From positions 62,001-126,000 of the forward strand of contig JAOTRX010000012.1 in NCBI GenBank assembly GCA_030247675.1: a stretch of 64,000 nt of DNA, given 5' to 3'. Position numbers and translations under genes: made by a program. Below are positions 28,202 through 36,906 of this stretch, piece by piece (position 1 is the stretch's first letter; every line of letters starts with the position of its first letter). The notes below the pieces were generated by a model. The model had not been told where the DNA came from and did not search any database. It worked only from the letters and a program-made list of their open reading frames with translations. Source of the DNA: Desulforhopalus sp. GTDB taxonomy: Bacteria > Desulfobacterota > Desulfobulbia > Desulfobulbales > Desulfocapsaceae.

Positions 28202-28846
28202 ATGTTCGTCAAACAATGGATGGGTACCGAGGTTGTCACTGTGGCGCCGAATGAGACTGTCGCCGCCGCCGAGAAATTGCTCAAGGGCCATAAAATCAGG
28301 AGATTACCGGTGGTTGAAGAGGGGATCTTGGTGGGTATTATCAGCCCCCATGATCTGAGAAAGGTAATGCCATCAATTCTTGATGCCGAGGGTGCAAGAG
28401 AAGAAGATTTTATTGCCGATCATACGGAAATACGGACGGTTATGACATCTTCGCCGATCACAGTCGGGCCGGATGATACCCTGGTCGAGGCGATCAGGAA
28501 GATGCGCCGCAATAAGGTTGACGGCTTACCGGTGATCGAAGACATGAAGGTTGTCGGCATCCTCAGTATAACCGATATCCTCGATGCCTTTTTGGAGATC
28601 ATGACCGGCGGACAACCTGGAACCCGCCTTGATCTGAAAATCGATCATAGCCCCGAATCCTTTTATAAGATGGTCAAGGTTTTCCAAAAACAGAATAAAG
28701 AGGTCCTTGCCCTTACCCAGCACTACGGCTACAGCGCCGACCACCATTTGGTGACGGTGCAGATCAGGGAAAGCGATAATGATGAGCTTGTTGACATGCT
28801 GTGGAAGAACGGAGCGACGGTTGAACGGATTACCTCGGTGTCCTGA
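28202..28846 (+). CDS. CBS-domain pair protein with ACT-like C-terminus
   Basis: Cytoplasmic sensor of 214 residues. Two CBS motifs: residues about 1-65 (MFVKQWMGTEVVTVAPNET, VGIISPHDLRKV) and about 78-135 (VMTSSPITVGPDDTLVEAIR, VVGILSITDIL). CBS pairs bind adenine nucleotides. The C-terminal 75 residues resemble an ACT fold (LDLKIDHSPESFYKMVKVFQ), as in AcuB-like proteins. GAGGAGAA lies upstream. Probably cotranscribed with the DUF342 gene; partner unknown. Confidence 0.87.
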   Translation: MFVKQWMGTEVVTVAPNETVAAAEKLLKGHKIRRLPVVEEGILVGIISPHDLRKVMPSILDAEGAREEDFIADHTEIRTVMTSSPITVGPDDTLVEAIRKMRRNKVDGLPVIEDMKVVGILSITDILDAFLEIMTGGQPGTRLDLKIDHSPESFYKMVKVFQKQNKEVLALTQHYGYSADHHLVTVQIRESDNDELVDMLWKNGATVERITSVS

Positions 28847-28940
28847 GAGCTATCCTCGGACGAGAGAGGTAATCATACCATTCTACAATACGGCATTTAT
28901 TGTTAGAGAGTTTTTCTTAGGTGAGGTAAGATATATCATC

Positions 28941-28996
28941 TATACCGCAGGGGCATAAGTTTCGTTTGAGCAGGCAAGCTGCTCTACTCAGCTTTA
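28941..28996 (+). repeat. dispersed structured repeat, copy B
   Basis: About 52 of 56 positions match copy A (8222-8278). Same orientation, 45 nt before the dynamin-like gene. Contains GAGCAG-GCAAG-CTGCTC and AGCTG-N7-CAGCT pairings. Confidence 0.8.
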
Positions 28997-29041
28997 TCCG
29001 GAAGATGCATGTGCTAAACCAACTATCAAAGTGAGTCGCTA

Positions 29042-30388
29042 ATGAACGATCAGGAACTGCAAAAGCAATTACAGTCCAAGGTGAAAAGAAAGCTCGAACC
29101 CCTGTTTGCCAAGTATAAAATGGACTTTGGCGGCATCGATGCCTCCCTGAAATGGAAGCCGATTGTCCTCATTATCGGCAACTATTCGTCGGGGAAATCC
29201 ACTCTCATTAATGAATTTGTCGGACAGGATATCCAGCGGACCGGCCAGGCTCCAACCGACGATTCCTTCACCATCATCACTAGTGATCCTGGTGTATCGT
29301 CTGCGGAAACGCCCGGTTCGACCCTCGTTAATGACGAAAATTTGCCCTTCGGCCATTTTAAGCAATTTGGCGAAAAGCTCATCTCCCACATCTGTATGAA
29401 GCAGATTGCCAGTCCGGCACTTGAGAACATGGCGATCATTGATAGTCCGGGAATGCTCGACGCCACCAGCGAAAACGACCGGGGCTATGATTACCGGACG
29501 GTCCTTGGCGAGTTCGCCAAGATCGCCGACCTGATAGTGTTGATGTTCGATCCGCACAAGGCCGGTACCATCAGGGAATCGTACGAGGTCATCCGCAATA
29601 CCCTGCCGGAAAAATCCGGGGAGCATCGCATTGTGTTCGTCATGAGCCGTATCGACGAATGCGACAATCTCAGTGATTTTACCCGTTCCTACGGTACCCT
29701 GTGCTGGAACATGTCGCAGATGACCGGCCGCAAAGATATCCCCCATATCTATCTTACCTATTCGCCCATTGTCGCCAATCTTGAGAGGATTGCCAAGGAC
29801 TGGCCGCAGGAACGGGACCAGCTCGTTGAAAAGATCAAGAAGGCGCCGAGCTTTCGTATCAACCACATTCTTGAGGATATTGACCGCCAGGTCAATGAAT
29901 TGCAGATGGTGGCCGAGGCGGTCGGGGAGTTTCTCCGGCGGGCGAACACCGCGTTTTGGAAATGTGCGAATTTTACCGCCGGGATCGCTATTATCCTGTT
30001 TCTTTTTGGGGATGTGTTTTTTGCCGGTGCCTTCGGCTATCCGGATGCAACACTCTTGGCATCCCTGAAAACCGGAGAGTTGGCACCCACCACACTGATA
30101 GTGCCGGGAGTTCTGGTTATGGCCACCCTGCTGCTTGGCTCCCTGGTATACAGCCGAATCATCTTTCGTTGGAAGCTGCGCAAGGCTCTTGCCAACACCT
30201 CCGGTCTTGTCGTCCTAGGTAATGATTATCGGAGAAATCTGTGGCGGAAGATGGAGCCTAAGGCACGGCAGAATCTCATTGGCCTCAAGGCCGGCGATTT
30301 ATGGAGCGGGTACGGAAGAAGCCTGGCCAAGATCACCAACTTTCTCACCTACGATTTGAAGATGTACTACGACAAGATTATCAGCTGA
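29042..30388 (+). CDS. dynamin-like (EHD-type) membrane GTPase
   Basis: 448 residues. The G domain has G1 GNYSSGKST (46-54), G2-region threonine in PTDDSFTII, G3 DSPGM (134-138) and G4 MSRIDE (201-206). Two hydrophobic segments (about 310-335 and 352-378) follow, then a basic C-terminal helical region. EHD/dynamin-type proteins remodel membranes by nucleotide-driven assembly; here membrane insertion seems intrinsic. It stands alone, with repeat copy B upstream and a strong terminator downstream. Its cellular role cannot be read. Confidence 0.85.
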   Translation: MNDQELQKQLQSKVKRKLEPLFAKYKMDFGGIDASLKWKPIVLIIGNYSSGKSTLINEFVGQDIQRTGQAPTDDSFTIITSDPGVSSAETPGSTLVNDENLPFGHFKQFGEKLISHICMKQIASPALENMAIIDSPGMLDATSENDRGYDYRTVLGEFAKIADLIVLMFDPHKAGTIRESYEVIRNTLPEKSGEHRIVFVMSRIDECDNLSDFTRSYGTLCWNMSQMTGRKDIPHIYLTYSPIVANLERIAKDWPQERDQLVEKIKKAPSFRINHILEDIDRQVNELQMVAEAVGEFLRRANTAFWKCANFTAGIAIILFLFGDVFFAGAFGYPDATLLASLKTGELAPTTLIVPGVLVMATLLLGSLVYSRIIFRWKLRKALANTSGLVVLGNDYRRNLWRKMEPKARQNLIGLKAGDLWSGYGRSLAKITNFLTYDLKMYYDKIIS

Positions 30389-30416
30389 GTCGCTGTCGTA
30401 CTGGTGGCTGATTTCG

Positions 30417-30453
30417 GGCCGGGGAATGGTGAGACATGCTCCGGCCTTTTTTT
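30417..30453 (+). terminator. Rho-independent terminator
   Basis: GGCCGG (30417-30422) pairs with CCGGCC (30441-30446), followed by seven T. Ends the dynamin-like gene transcript. Confidence 0.85.
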
Positions 30454-30492
30454 GCGGTCACAATATGCCGAAGTCTTTGTCCAAGCAGGCGT

Positions 30493-33400
30493 TTATTGCA
30501 CAGTTAGATCCTTGAACATGGTCACCGAATCGGCCTTGGTCCACAAGCCGACGTATCCCTGCAGGTCCCTGTCCGCCTCATAGCCCAGAACTTGTCGTTC
30601 TTCGAGAAAGGCCTTTATGAAGCTGCCGCTTATCGCTACGGCAAGGTTATACCAACGATTGCTGATGATGGGCACATCAACCTTGGCGCGCAGCAGGCGT
30701 TTGCCGTTCTTGAACTCAAAGAGGACGGCGTTATGCTCCAGGGCATTGATGCGCAGCACAAAGTAGTTTGCCCAATCACGTATGGCAAAAGCCAGTCCAC
30801 CGGCCTGATCGATGACACCGGATAAAGGTTTGACAGCAACCCTGATTGTTCCTTCGCGTACTTTGCTTTTCTTGGCGATGGCCAGCGGAAAGTAATGATA
30901 TGCCTCGATATTGTCAAGAATCTCTATATATCGTCTCTGCCCAAGGAAGCGGCCAAGGCTTTGGTTGATGCCGCTTGTAAGTGACGAGGCGAAATGCGAT
31001 CCATCCTGAAGGATGCCATTTTCCATGCCGGGCGCGTCCTGGCGCCACATGCCGGTTATCGGGTAAAAGTCCTCGGGCGCATCTTTTTGTGGTTGTTCAA
31101 GGAAATTATAGTGTCCTTTGAAGAAGGATTCGATGAGGTATTCCACCTGACTTTCATCGCGCAGGGCCATATCAAGAAGTCTGGTGCTGCCGAGCAGACA
31201 GCCGAGCTGTTCCAGGGTGGTTTCCATCGCCGGCCGGTCCAGCCGATTCAGTGAGGCCTCGATGAGGTCGCCTTTTTGAACCGCCGCAAAACCCAGACGG
31301 CTTAGAACAGCAGCGATGTATTGAATGCGCAGAGACTTGCCGGAATATGCCCCTGCACCGCCGGTGAAATGCAAAGCCGCATAGTTCACTTCGGGGTCAT
31401 CGGTGATGAGAGCGTCAACGGTTGCAAAGTGATAGCCGAAGCGGATGCTCAGGTTCATGTAATCATTTGAAACGAGAGTATAACTTGCCCCGCCTAATTG
31501 GCTTTGCTGCGGCTGAACGCCCCCGGCCAGAAGAGCCATGAAATTGTGGGCACCCACCGCCACCGAGCTTGACCAGTTGACGCCGGGATGGGAAAGCCCA
31601 CGCCACAGAGCGCAAAACGGTATGCTGGAAACCTCGTGGGCGTTGATTTCGCTGCAGGTTGTCAACCCTGGGCGAAATCCACCGCCGAGGTCGAGGGCAA
31701 AAAGCCTGATCGGGATGGATACCTTGAGCTGTACGGCATTTCTCTCCCGGTCGGCCACCTCGCCAAACTGGAACATCTTGCGTACCGAAAATTCATGGCA
31801 ATAGCGGATAATGTCATGGATTGACCGACATTTTTCCTGGCGAAAGTCAGGGGCGGCAGCATCGGTCAGGGTGAGAGGCGATATAAAATCAAGGAGGTGT
31901 TGCATGCGCAGGTGGGCAGGGCTGGCAAAGATCGGCCTTTTTATCGGGCGCACCCCGGCGGTCAGTTCCAGGACATTTCCTTTATAGACCTTTTTGTTAC
32001 TGGCCCAGAGGGTAACCGTCTCACCACTCTGCAGGACGGTGGTGGCTGTCTGGGTATCAAAAAGTGCCGGAACGCCAAACTCCCTGGCGACCGAAGCCAG
32101 ATGGCTGGCGCTGCTGCCGATATCGGTGATGATGCCCTTTACCTTGCCGACCCAGGGGGTGAGCATGGTCGAAGCGCTGCGGGACACCAGGATGGTGTCC
32201 GGGCCCAACTGTTCATTCATACCTTTGCCCCCGGTCGTAAAGACAACCACCTGGCCGGTGGCGATACCCGAAGCGGCGCATTTGCCGCCGTCAATAAGGA
32301 TGGGATGCTGGGGGTAGTCAACCGCCGGGGCAGGTTCTTCCTCGGCATTTTCGCTGACGAGCAAGGGGCGAACCTGCAGAAGGAAAAGATGGTCGTCACC
32401 ATCGACCGCCCACTCCATGTCGAGAGGGCGCTGGAAATGTTCTTCCAGACGCAGGGCGTAGATCCAGAGCTCCCGAAGAAAGGAGAGGTCGGTTGGTGAA
32501 GCGTTATCTTCGGTGGTTGCGGGCAGTATCTTAAAAGATTCTTTGCCCAGCCGGTAACTGTGCTGGGGGGAGACGTGGCCCCCCACCAAATCTTCCCCCA
32601 GCCCCTCCACACAACTGACTCGGATGATGCTATGATCGCCGCTTTGCGGGTCCGCCGTATACAATACCCCGCTCAGGCGTGGCTTGAGCATCTCGATGAC
32701 CAGCACCGCCATGGGGGTGTCAAGATCATCGAGGCCGTGGTGCATCCGGTAGGACAGGGCGGCGGCTGAATACTTGCTGGCTACCACCTCTTTGTAGGCC
32801 TCGGCAAGTCCGGCCAGAGGGACGTTCAGAACCGAGGTGTATTGACCGGCAAAGGACACCTCGCCATCTTCACCGACGGCGCTGCTGCGCACCGCAAGGT
32901 GCAGGTCGGATGGGGTGTCAGCTGTCAGACCCTGCAGAGCAGTGTCTATAGCCCGTAGTATTGCCGCGGGCAGCGGCGTCGCCAATATCCGCCGGCGGAT
33001 CAGGTCGCCGGTTTCTTCAAGAGAATTGGGATCGTCGGCGATCATAGTGGCGAGAGCCTCGTCAATCTCGGCGATCAGGCCAGTGTCCTTCATGAAATAC
33101 CAATAGGCCGAGGTGGTCAGCGAGAAACCACGAGGTGTCGGTATGGCCAGCTCACTGCCCATATGGGCGAGGTTGGCGGCCTTTGCTCCGGTGACCTTTG
33201 ACTGGGCCTTGGTGATTGTTTCGAGCGGCAGGGTAAAGGGTGTGGCGGCAAAAGATTCATCCCCGGCAAGCTCGTCTTGAATGCTGCGACGGATACTGTT
33301 GAGAATACTGTGTAAATCGTCGTATTTTTCGGCCGACATGGCAGCCAGCGACGATATCAATTTTTCCGTTTCGGTAAGCAACGAGCCTATTTTTCGTTCA

Positions 33401-33585
33401 ACCAACTGGAGGGTGAATGGCCTGTTGTTGTAATACAGCTGCTCAAGATCGGCGATGGTGGACAATGCTGTCCTATTATGCAATAAGAGTTCCCGGAAAT
33501 GCTCATAGCGAGACCTCTGCTTGGCATCCATTGACGGCAGAGGTTCACAGGTATTGCCGGATTGGAACATTTTCAGGAAGGGCAT
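30493..33585 (-). CDS. PPDK/PEP-synthase-like phosphotransferase with lectin-like C-terminus
   Basis: I start it at the ATG at 33583-33585, preceded by AAGGAA, giving 1030 residues. A pyruvate-phosphate-dikinase ATP-grasp domain (about 131-412) shows TGAKAANLAHMG, LAVRSSAVGEDG and FLLQVRPL. A mobile phosphohistidine domain (about 460-535) has the catalytic His495 in GSSASHLASVAREFGVPALF. The PEP/pyruvate-binding TIM barrel is missing. Residues about 545-890 are unassigned, and about 900-1030 look like a LamG/concanavalin-type beta sandwich (GYVGLWTKADSVTMFKDLTV). It lies at the 3' end of the chromate operon strand. Confidence 0.8.
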   Translation of the reverse strand: MPFLKMFQSGNTCEPLPSMDAKQRSRYEHFRELLLHNRTALSTIADLEQLYYNNRPFTLQLVERKIGSLLTETEKLISSLAAMSAEKYDDLHSILNSIRRSIQDELAGDESFAATPFTLPLETITKAQSKVTGAKAANLAHMGSELAIPTPRGFSLTTSAYWYFMKDTGLIAEIDEALATMIADDPNSLEETGDLIRRRILATPLPAAILRAIDTALQGLTADTPSDLHLAVRSSAVGEDGEVSFAGQYTSVLNVPLAGLAEAYKEVVASKYSAAALSYRMHHGLDDLDTPMAVLVIEMLKPRLSGVLYTADPQSGDHSIIRVSCVEGLGEDLVGGHVSPQHSYRLGKESFKILPATTEDNASPTDLSFLRELWIYALRLEEHFQRPLDMEWAVDGDDHLFLLQVRPLLVSENAEEEPAPAVDYPQHPILIDGGKCAASGIATGQVVVFTTGGKGMNEQLGPDTILVSRSASTMLTPWVGKVKGIITDIGSSASHLASVAREFGVPALFDTQTATTVLQSGETVTLWASNKKVYKGNVLELTAGVRPIKRPIFASPAHLRMQHLLDFISPLTLTDAAAPDFRQEKCRSIHDIIRYCHEFSVRKMFQFGEVADRERNAVQLKVSIPIRLFALDLGGGFRPGLTTCSEINAHEVSSIPFCALWRGLSHPGVNWSSSVAVGAHNFMALLAGGVQPQQSQLGGASYTLVSNDYMNLSIRFGYHFATVDALITDDPEVNYAALHFTGGAGAYSGKSLRIQYIAAVLSRLGFAAVQKGDLIEASLNRLDRPAMETTLEQLGCLLGSTRLLDMALRDESQVEYLIESFFKGHYNFLEQPQKDAPEDFYPITGMWRQDAPGMENGILQDGSHFASSLTSGINQSLGRFLGQRRYIEILDNIEAYHYFPLAIAKKSKVREGTIRVAVKPLSGVIDQAGGLAFAIRDWANYFVLRINALEHNAVLFEFKNGKRLLRAKVDVPIISNRWYNLAVAISGSFIKAFLEERQVLGYEADRDLQGYVGLWTKADSVTMFKDLTVQ

Positions 33586-33589
33586 GGCA

Positions 33590-33688
33590 TTATTCCTTAA
33601 TAGCTGCAACAAACTGGTATGGCATGAGCAAATCGATACGGTTTGCCGCGAGAAGACTTTCTATAAATATGCTCTGCGATTTGCTCAT
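33590..33688 (-). CDS. possible 32-residue coupled ORF
   Basis: Between the rhodanese stop and the dikinase-like start a 33-codon frame begins at ATG 33686-33688 (MSKSQSIFIESLLAANRIDL) and its TAA lies 4 nt before the next ATG, overlapping that gene's AAGGAA site. This geometry suggests translational coupling. No good ribosome site precedes it, and a perfect 12-bp inverted repeat lies within it. I do not recognise the peptide. Confidence 0.35.
   Translation of the reverse strand: MSKSQSIFIESLLAANRIDLLMPYQFVAAIKE
33624..33688. repeat. 12-bp inverted repeat ATGAGCAAATCG / CGATTTGCTCAT
   Basis: Perfect arms at 33624-33635 and 33677-33688 separated by 41 nt. One arm includes the start codon of the 32-residue ORF, so an RNA hairpin would mask that start. 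Confidence 0.6.
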
Positions 33689-33698
33689 TTTACCAGGA

Positions 33699-34007
33699 CT
33701 ATTTTTGTTTTTCCTCCCAGCCGAGGATGCCGCCTTCCAGGAAACGCACTGAGGGATTGATTTCCTGAAGCGAGCTGGCGACCGATTGGCTGACTGATCC
33801 GCCTTTGACACAATAGACGACGACTTCCTTGTCCTTGGGCAGCGTCTTGCTCCATTCGTCGATCTTTTCCGGATCCTGCCAGGCGGCGCCGGGAATCATA
33901 TCCGGGGATTTCTCGTAATCAGCCTTTCTCCTGACATCAATGATCTGGATATCAGTTTTTTGGGTCAATTTTTCGTTCAATTCGTTTGGGGTAATGGTGG
34001 TAGTCAT
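33699..34007 (-). CDS. rhodanese-like sulfurtransferase
   Basis: Single-domain rhodanese of 102 residues, started at the ATG at 34005-34007 with AGGAGC upstream; the longer open frame adds 41 unconserved codons. DVRRKADYEKSPDMIPGA is typical, and the catalytic cysteine lies in VVYCVKGGSVSQ. It transfers sulfane sulfur or acts on oxyanions. Single rhodaneses are common in chromate and arsenate operons. 32 nt after chrA. Confidence 0.92.
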   Translation of the reverse strand: MTTTITPNELNEKLTQKTDIQIIDVRRKADYEKSPDMIPGAAWQDPEKIDEWSKTLPKDKEVVVYCVKGGSVSQSVASSLQEINPSVRFLEGGILGWEEKQK

Positions 34008-34039
34008 AGTGCTCCTGTATCTAATCGTTGGAGAAATTT

Positions 34040-35365
34040 TTAAAAGCCAAGGAGATGCTGGAGAAGGCCTGCGGCTCCGGCTCCGCCGATGATAGAGATA
34101 ATACCGACCTTGGAGAATTGCATTAAACAAAATGACGAAATTGCCAGGATTGCCGAAAACCAGGCTAATCCTCCCTCCGGAAAGAGAATTTGGGTCCCGA
34201 ACCAGACGCCGAGATTGAGGACAACGCCGACAACTGCCGGGGTGATGGTGGCCAGAGCCGCCGACATCTTGCTGTTACCGGTCAATCGTTCGATATACGG
34301 GGCACCAAGGAAGATAAAGAGAAAGCTCGGGAGAAAGGTGAAATAGGTAGCAACCAGCGATCCGGTAATCGATCCGAGAAATGGCCCCAAGGTTGCGGGA
34401 TGATTCCAACCTGCCAGAAAACCGACGAACTGCACCACCATGATGAGGGGCCCAGGTGTCGTCTCGGCAAGTCCTAAGCCATCCATCATCTGTAGACTGG
34501 TCAGCCAGCCGTACTGCTCAACTCCGGCCTGGGCAATATAGCCAAGGAGGGAATAGGCGCCACCGAAGGTCAGAAAAGCCGCCTTGGTGAAGAACATAGC
34601 CTCGGTGGCAAAAATGGAATTGGGCAGAAGCAGATAAAGCGCAAAGAAGGGTAGCCCCCAAAGTGCGATAAAGATAGCGAGCAGCGCGGCGGTCCTGGCA
34701 AGAGAGGGAGCTGTGCTGTAATGGGCCGCCAGGTCGGCAGCACCGCCGGACCCTTCGATCGATTTCTTGCCTGGTAAGAAGAGGCTCGGGAAGAATTGAC
34801 TGCCGATAATACCGATGATGCCAACTGAAACAATCAGCGCCGGGAAAGGGAATTGGAGAAAATAAGTAGCCAGGAAGGACAGAATGGCAATGCCGATCAG
34901 CAGGTTGTTCTTCAGCGATTTCTTGCCGATCTTGATGACTGCGCCAAGGACAATGGCGAGAACCGCCGCCTTCAGCCCGACAAAGATTGCCGCCACCCAG
35001 GGCAAGGTGCCATAGGAGATGTAGATAGAGCTGAGGGCAAAGAGAATAAAGACCGAGGGCAGCACAAAGAGCACTCCGGCAGCAATTCCACCTCGGGTTT
35101 TATGGAGCAGCCAACCGATATAGGTGGCCAGTTGCTGGGCCTCGGGGCCGGGCAGCAGCATGCAATAGTTCAGGGCGTGGAGAAAGCGGTCGTTGCTGAT
35201 CCACTTCTTTTTATCCACCAACTCCTGGTGCATGATGGCTATCTGGCCGGCGGGACCGCCAAAACTGATCAAGCCGAGTTTCAGCCAGAAGAGGAAGGCC
35301 TCTTTAAAAGAGGGCGGACTGTGCTCGGTTGCCGTGGTATTTGTTGGGGGATCTGTAGGGGACAT
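34040..35365 (-). CDS. chrA: chromate efflux transporter
   Basis: Inner-membrane CHR-family transporter that exports chromate. 441 residues with two homologous halves: the first carries LISFGGPAGQIAIMHQE and LLPGPEAQQLATYIGW, the second LTFGGAYSLLGYIAQAG and ETTPGPLIMVVQFVGF. About ten or more hydrophobic segments. Follows the MFS gene by 12 nt in a chrB-led operon. Confidence 0.95.
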   Translation of the reverse strand: MSPTDPPTNTTATEHSPPSFKEAFLFWLKLGLISFGGPAGQIAIMHQELVDKKKWISNDRFLHALNYCMLLPGPEAQQLATYIGWLLHKTRGGIAAGVLFVLPSVFILFALSSIYISYGTLPWVAAIFVGLKAAVLAIVLGAVIKIGKKSLKNNLLIGIAILSFLATYFLQFPFPALIVSVGIIGIIGSQFFPSLFLPGKKSIEGSGGAADLAAHYSTAPSLARTAALLAIFIALWGLPFFALYLLLPNSIFATEAMFFTKAAFLTFGGAYSLLGYIAQAGVEQYGWLTSLQMMDGLGLAETTPGPLIMVVQFVGFLAGWNHPATLGPFLGSITGSLVATYFTFLPSFLFIFLGAPYIERLTGNSKMSAALATITPAVVGVVLNLGVWFGTQILFPEGGLAWFSAILAISSFCLMQFSKVGIISIIGGAGAAGLLQHLLGF

Positions 35366-35377
35366 AATTCTCCGTTT

Positions 35378-36598
35378 TTACGAGGCTGTTGGAACGGTCC
35401 GGCGGAAAAGCAGGGCCGATATAATGAGTATCGTGGCTATGATCGCAAAGGCCAGGCGGAAATCCTGGCCATCGGAGAGGCCAATGAGCAGACCCGCGAG
35501 AATCGGGCCGGTGGCATGGCCGACATCATAGAGAGTACCGAAGACGCCCATTGCCGAACCGATATTGTCCTCCCGGCAGAAATCAGCGACCATGGCCGCG
35601 GAAGATGAGGTGACGATGGCCTCACCAAGGCCAAAAACCATGGAGAGGAGCAGGAGGATCGGATAATTCTGCACCCAGGGGACGATGGCAAAGGGTACGG
35701 CACAGACAAACATGCCCCAGAAGAGAAGAGGCCTGCGGCCATGTTTATCGGATATCCTGCCCATCAGTGGTTTGGCAAGGATGGTTATAAAAATCTGTAT
35801 CCCCCAAATAAGACCGGCCTGGAAGACGGAATATTCAAGAACCATAACGATGTAGATGGGCATAAAGGCCTCAAGGGCACCCACCGACAGGTTTTGCACA
35901 CCCTCCATATTGCTGGTTACCACGATCCTCCGGTCGGTGAGGATATTTTTCAGGCTATGATAAAAATGCGATAAGATAGCTGAGACGGTTGATTTGCCGG
36001 TACCATTGGCCGGTTTCCCGGCCATCGGCCTGCTTGCCCACAGTCCGGTCATCAGGGCCAGCATGCCCAGGGCTGCCACAACACCATAAATAATGTGGAA
36101 ATGCTCCAGTTGCTGAGGTCCGTCACCGGCCAGATGGCCGAGAAGAAAACCGCCCAAAGGGGCGCCGATCAGGTTGCCGACAATGGTCACCGATGAAAAA
36201 AGGGAGAGCATTTCCCCCCTTTTGCCGCCGGCAATGTCGATAACCACCGCCATGATCACCGGCCCGTAGATGGCTGTGGCGAAGCCGTGCAGGAAGCGCA
36301 CCGCCAGGAGGATGTTGTACGAATGGACAAACAGATAAAGAAAGGGGATGACGGCAAAAAAGGCCAAGCCGATCAGCATTGTCCGGCGTCTGCCGATGAT
36401 GTCGGAGATGACGCCTGCCGGCATCTTAAAGAAAACCCCGGTTATGGTGGAAATGGCCACGGCAAACCCTATGGCCTCAGGCCCGACTCCAAAGGAAGCG
36501 GCAAATAGAGCCAGTACCGGGGTCCTAGCCAGGGCGTAAGAGGCTTTTGCCAGGAAGCCGGAAAGGCAGAGGCCATAAAAGTTTGTTCGTGGTTCCAT
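35378..36598 (-). CDS. major facilitator superfamily transporter
   Basis: Inner-membrane transporter of 406 residues with about 12 hydrophobic helices. The loop 2-3 motif is GVISDIIGRRRTMLIGLA and its repeat in the second half is GRISDKHGRRPLLFWGM. Typical of drug/metabolite efflux MFS. Sits between the small protein and chrA, so it probably serves the chromate operon (for example export of a reaction product). The substrate is not evident. Confidence 0.9.
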   Translation of the reverse strand: MEPRTNFYGLCLSGFLAKASYALARTPVLALFAASFGVGPEAIGFAVAISTITGVFFKMPAGVISDIIGRRRTMLIGLAFFAVIPFLYLFVHSYNILLAVRFLHGFATAIYGPVIMAVVIDIAGGKRGEMLSLFSSVTIVGNLIGAPLGGFLLGHLAGDGPQQLEHFHIIYGVVAALGMLALMTGLWASRPMAGKPANGTGKSTVSAILSHFYHSLKNILTDRRIVVTSNMEGVQNLSVGALEAFMPIYIVMVLEYSVFQAGLIWGIQIFITILAKPLMGRISDKHGRRPLLFWGMFVCAVPFAIVPWVQNYPILLLLSMVFGLGEAIVTSSSAAMVADFCREDNIGSAMGVFGTLYDVGHATGPILAGLLIGLSDGQDFRLAFAIIATILIISALLFRRTVPTAS

Positions 36599-36610
36599 TC
36601 TCTTACCCTG

Positions 36611-36892
36611 TTATTTTGAACCGAAATATTTGATTGCCGCTGCCATTTCCTTTTCGAAATCTTCAAGGATATGGCCAAAGCGGCCCTTTATATCGTCGCT
36701 GAGATGCTGGACATATTCCCGTGCCGCCTCTTCTCCATATTTTTCTTTGAACATCTGGAAATTGTCGGGGATGGCATTGATATCGTGTCGCTCGTTTTTT
36801 GTCGCGGGATCATCAATCCACTGGTGAATCTCAAGATATTTTTTGCCGGTCCTTCTGAGACTGGTTTCTACATGTTTTTCAATACTTGGCAT
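36611..36892 (-). CDS. small conserved protein of chromate operons (DUF6915-like)
   Basis: 93 residues, soluble and largely helical, beginning MPSIEKHVETSLRRTGKKY and ending AAAIKYFGSK, with a segment IHQWIDDPATKNERHDIN. It resembles the small DUF6915-type proteins I associate with such operons, but my assignment is from memory of the sequence style. Gaps of 14 nt to chrB and 12 nt to the MFS gene show it belongs to the operon. Function unknown. Confidence 0.7.
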   Translation of the reverse strand: MPSIEKHVETSLRRTGKKYLEIHQWIDDPATKNERHDINAIPDNFQMFKEKYGEEAAREYVQHLSDDIKGRFGHILEDFEKEMAAAIKYFGSK

Positions 36893-36906
36893 AGGAGTTC
36901 TCCGTT

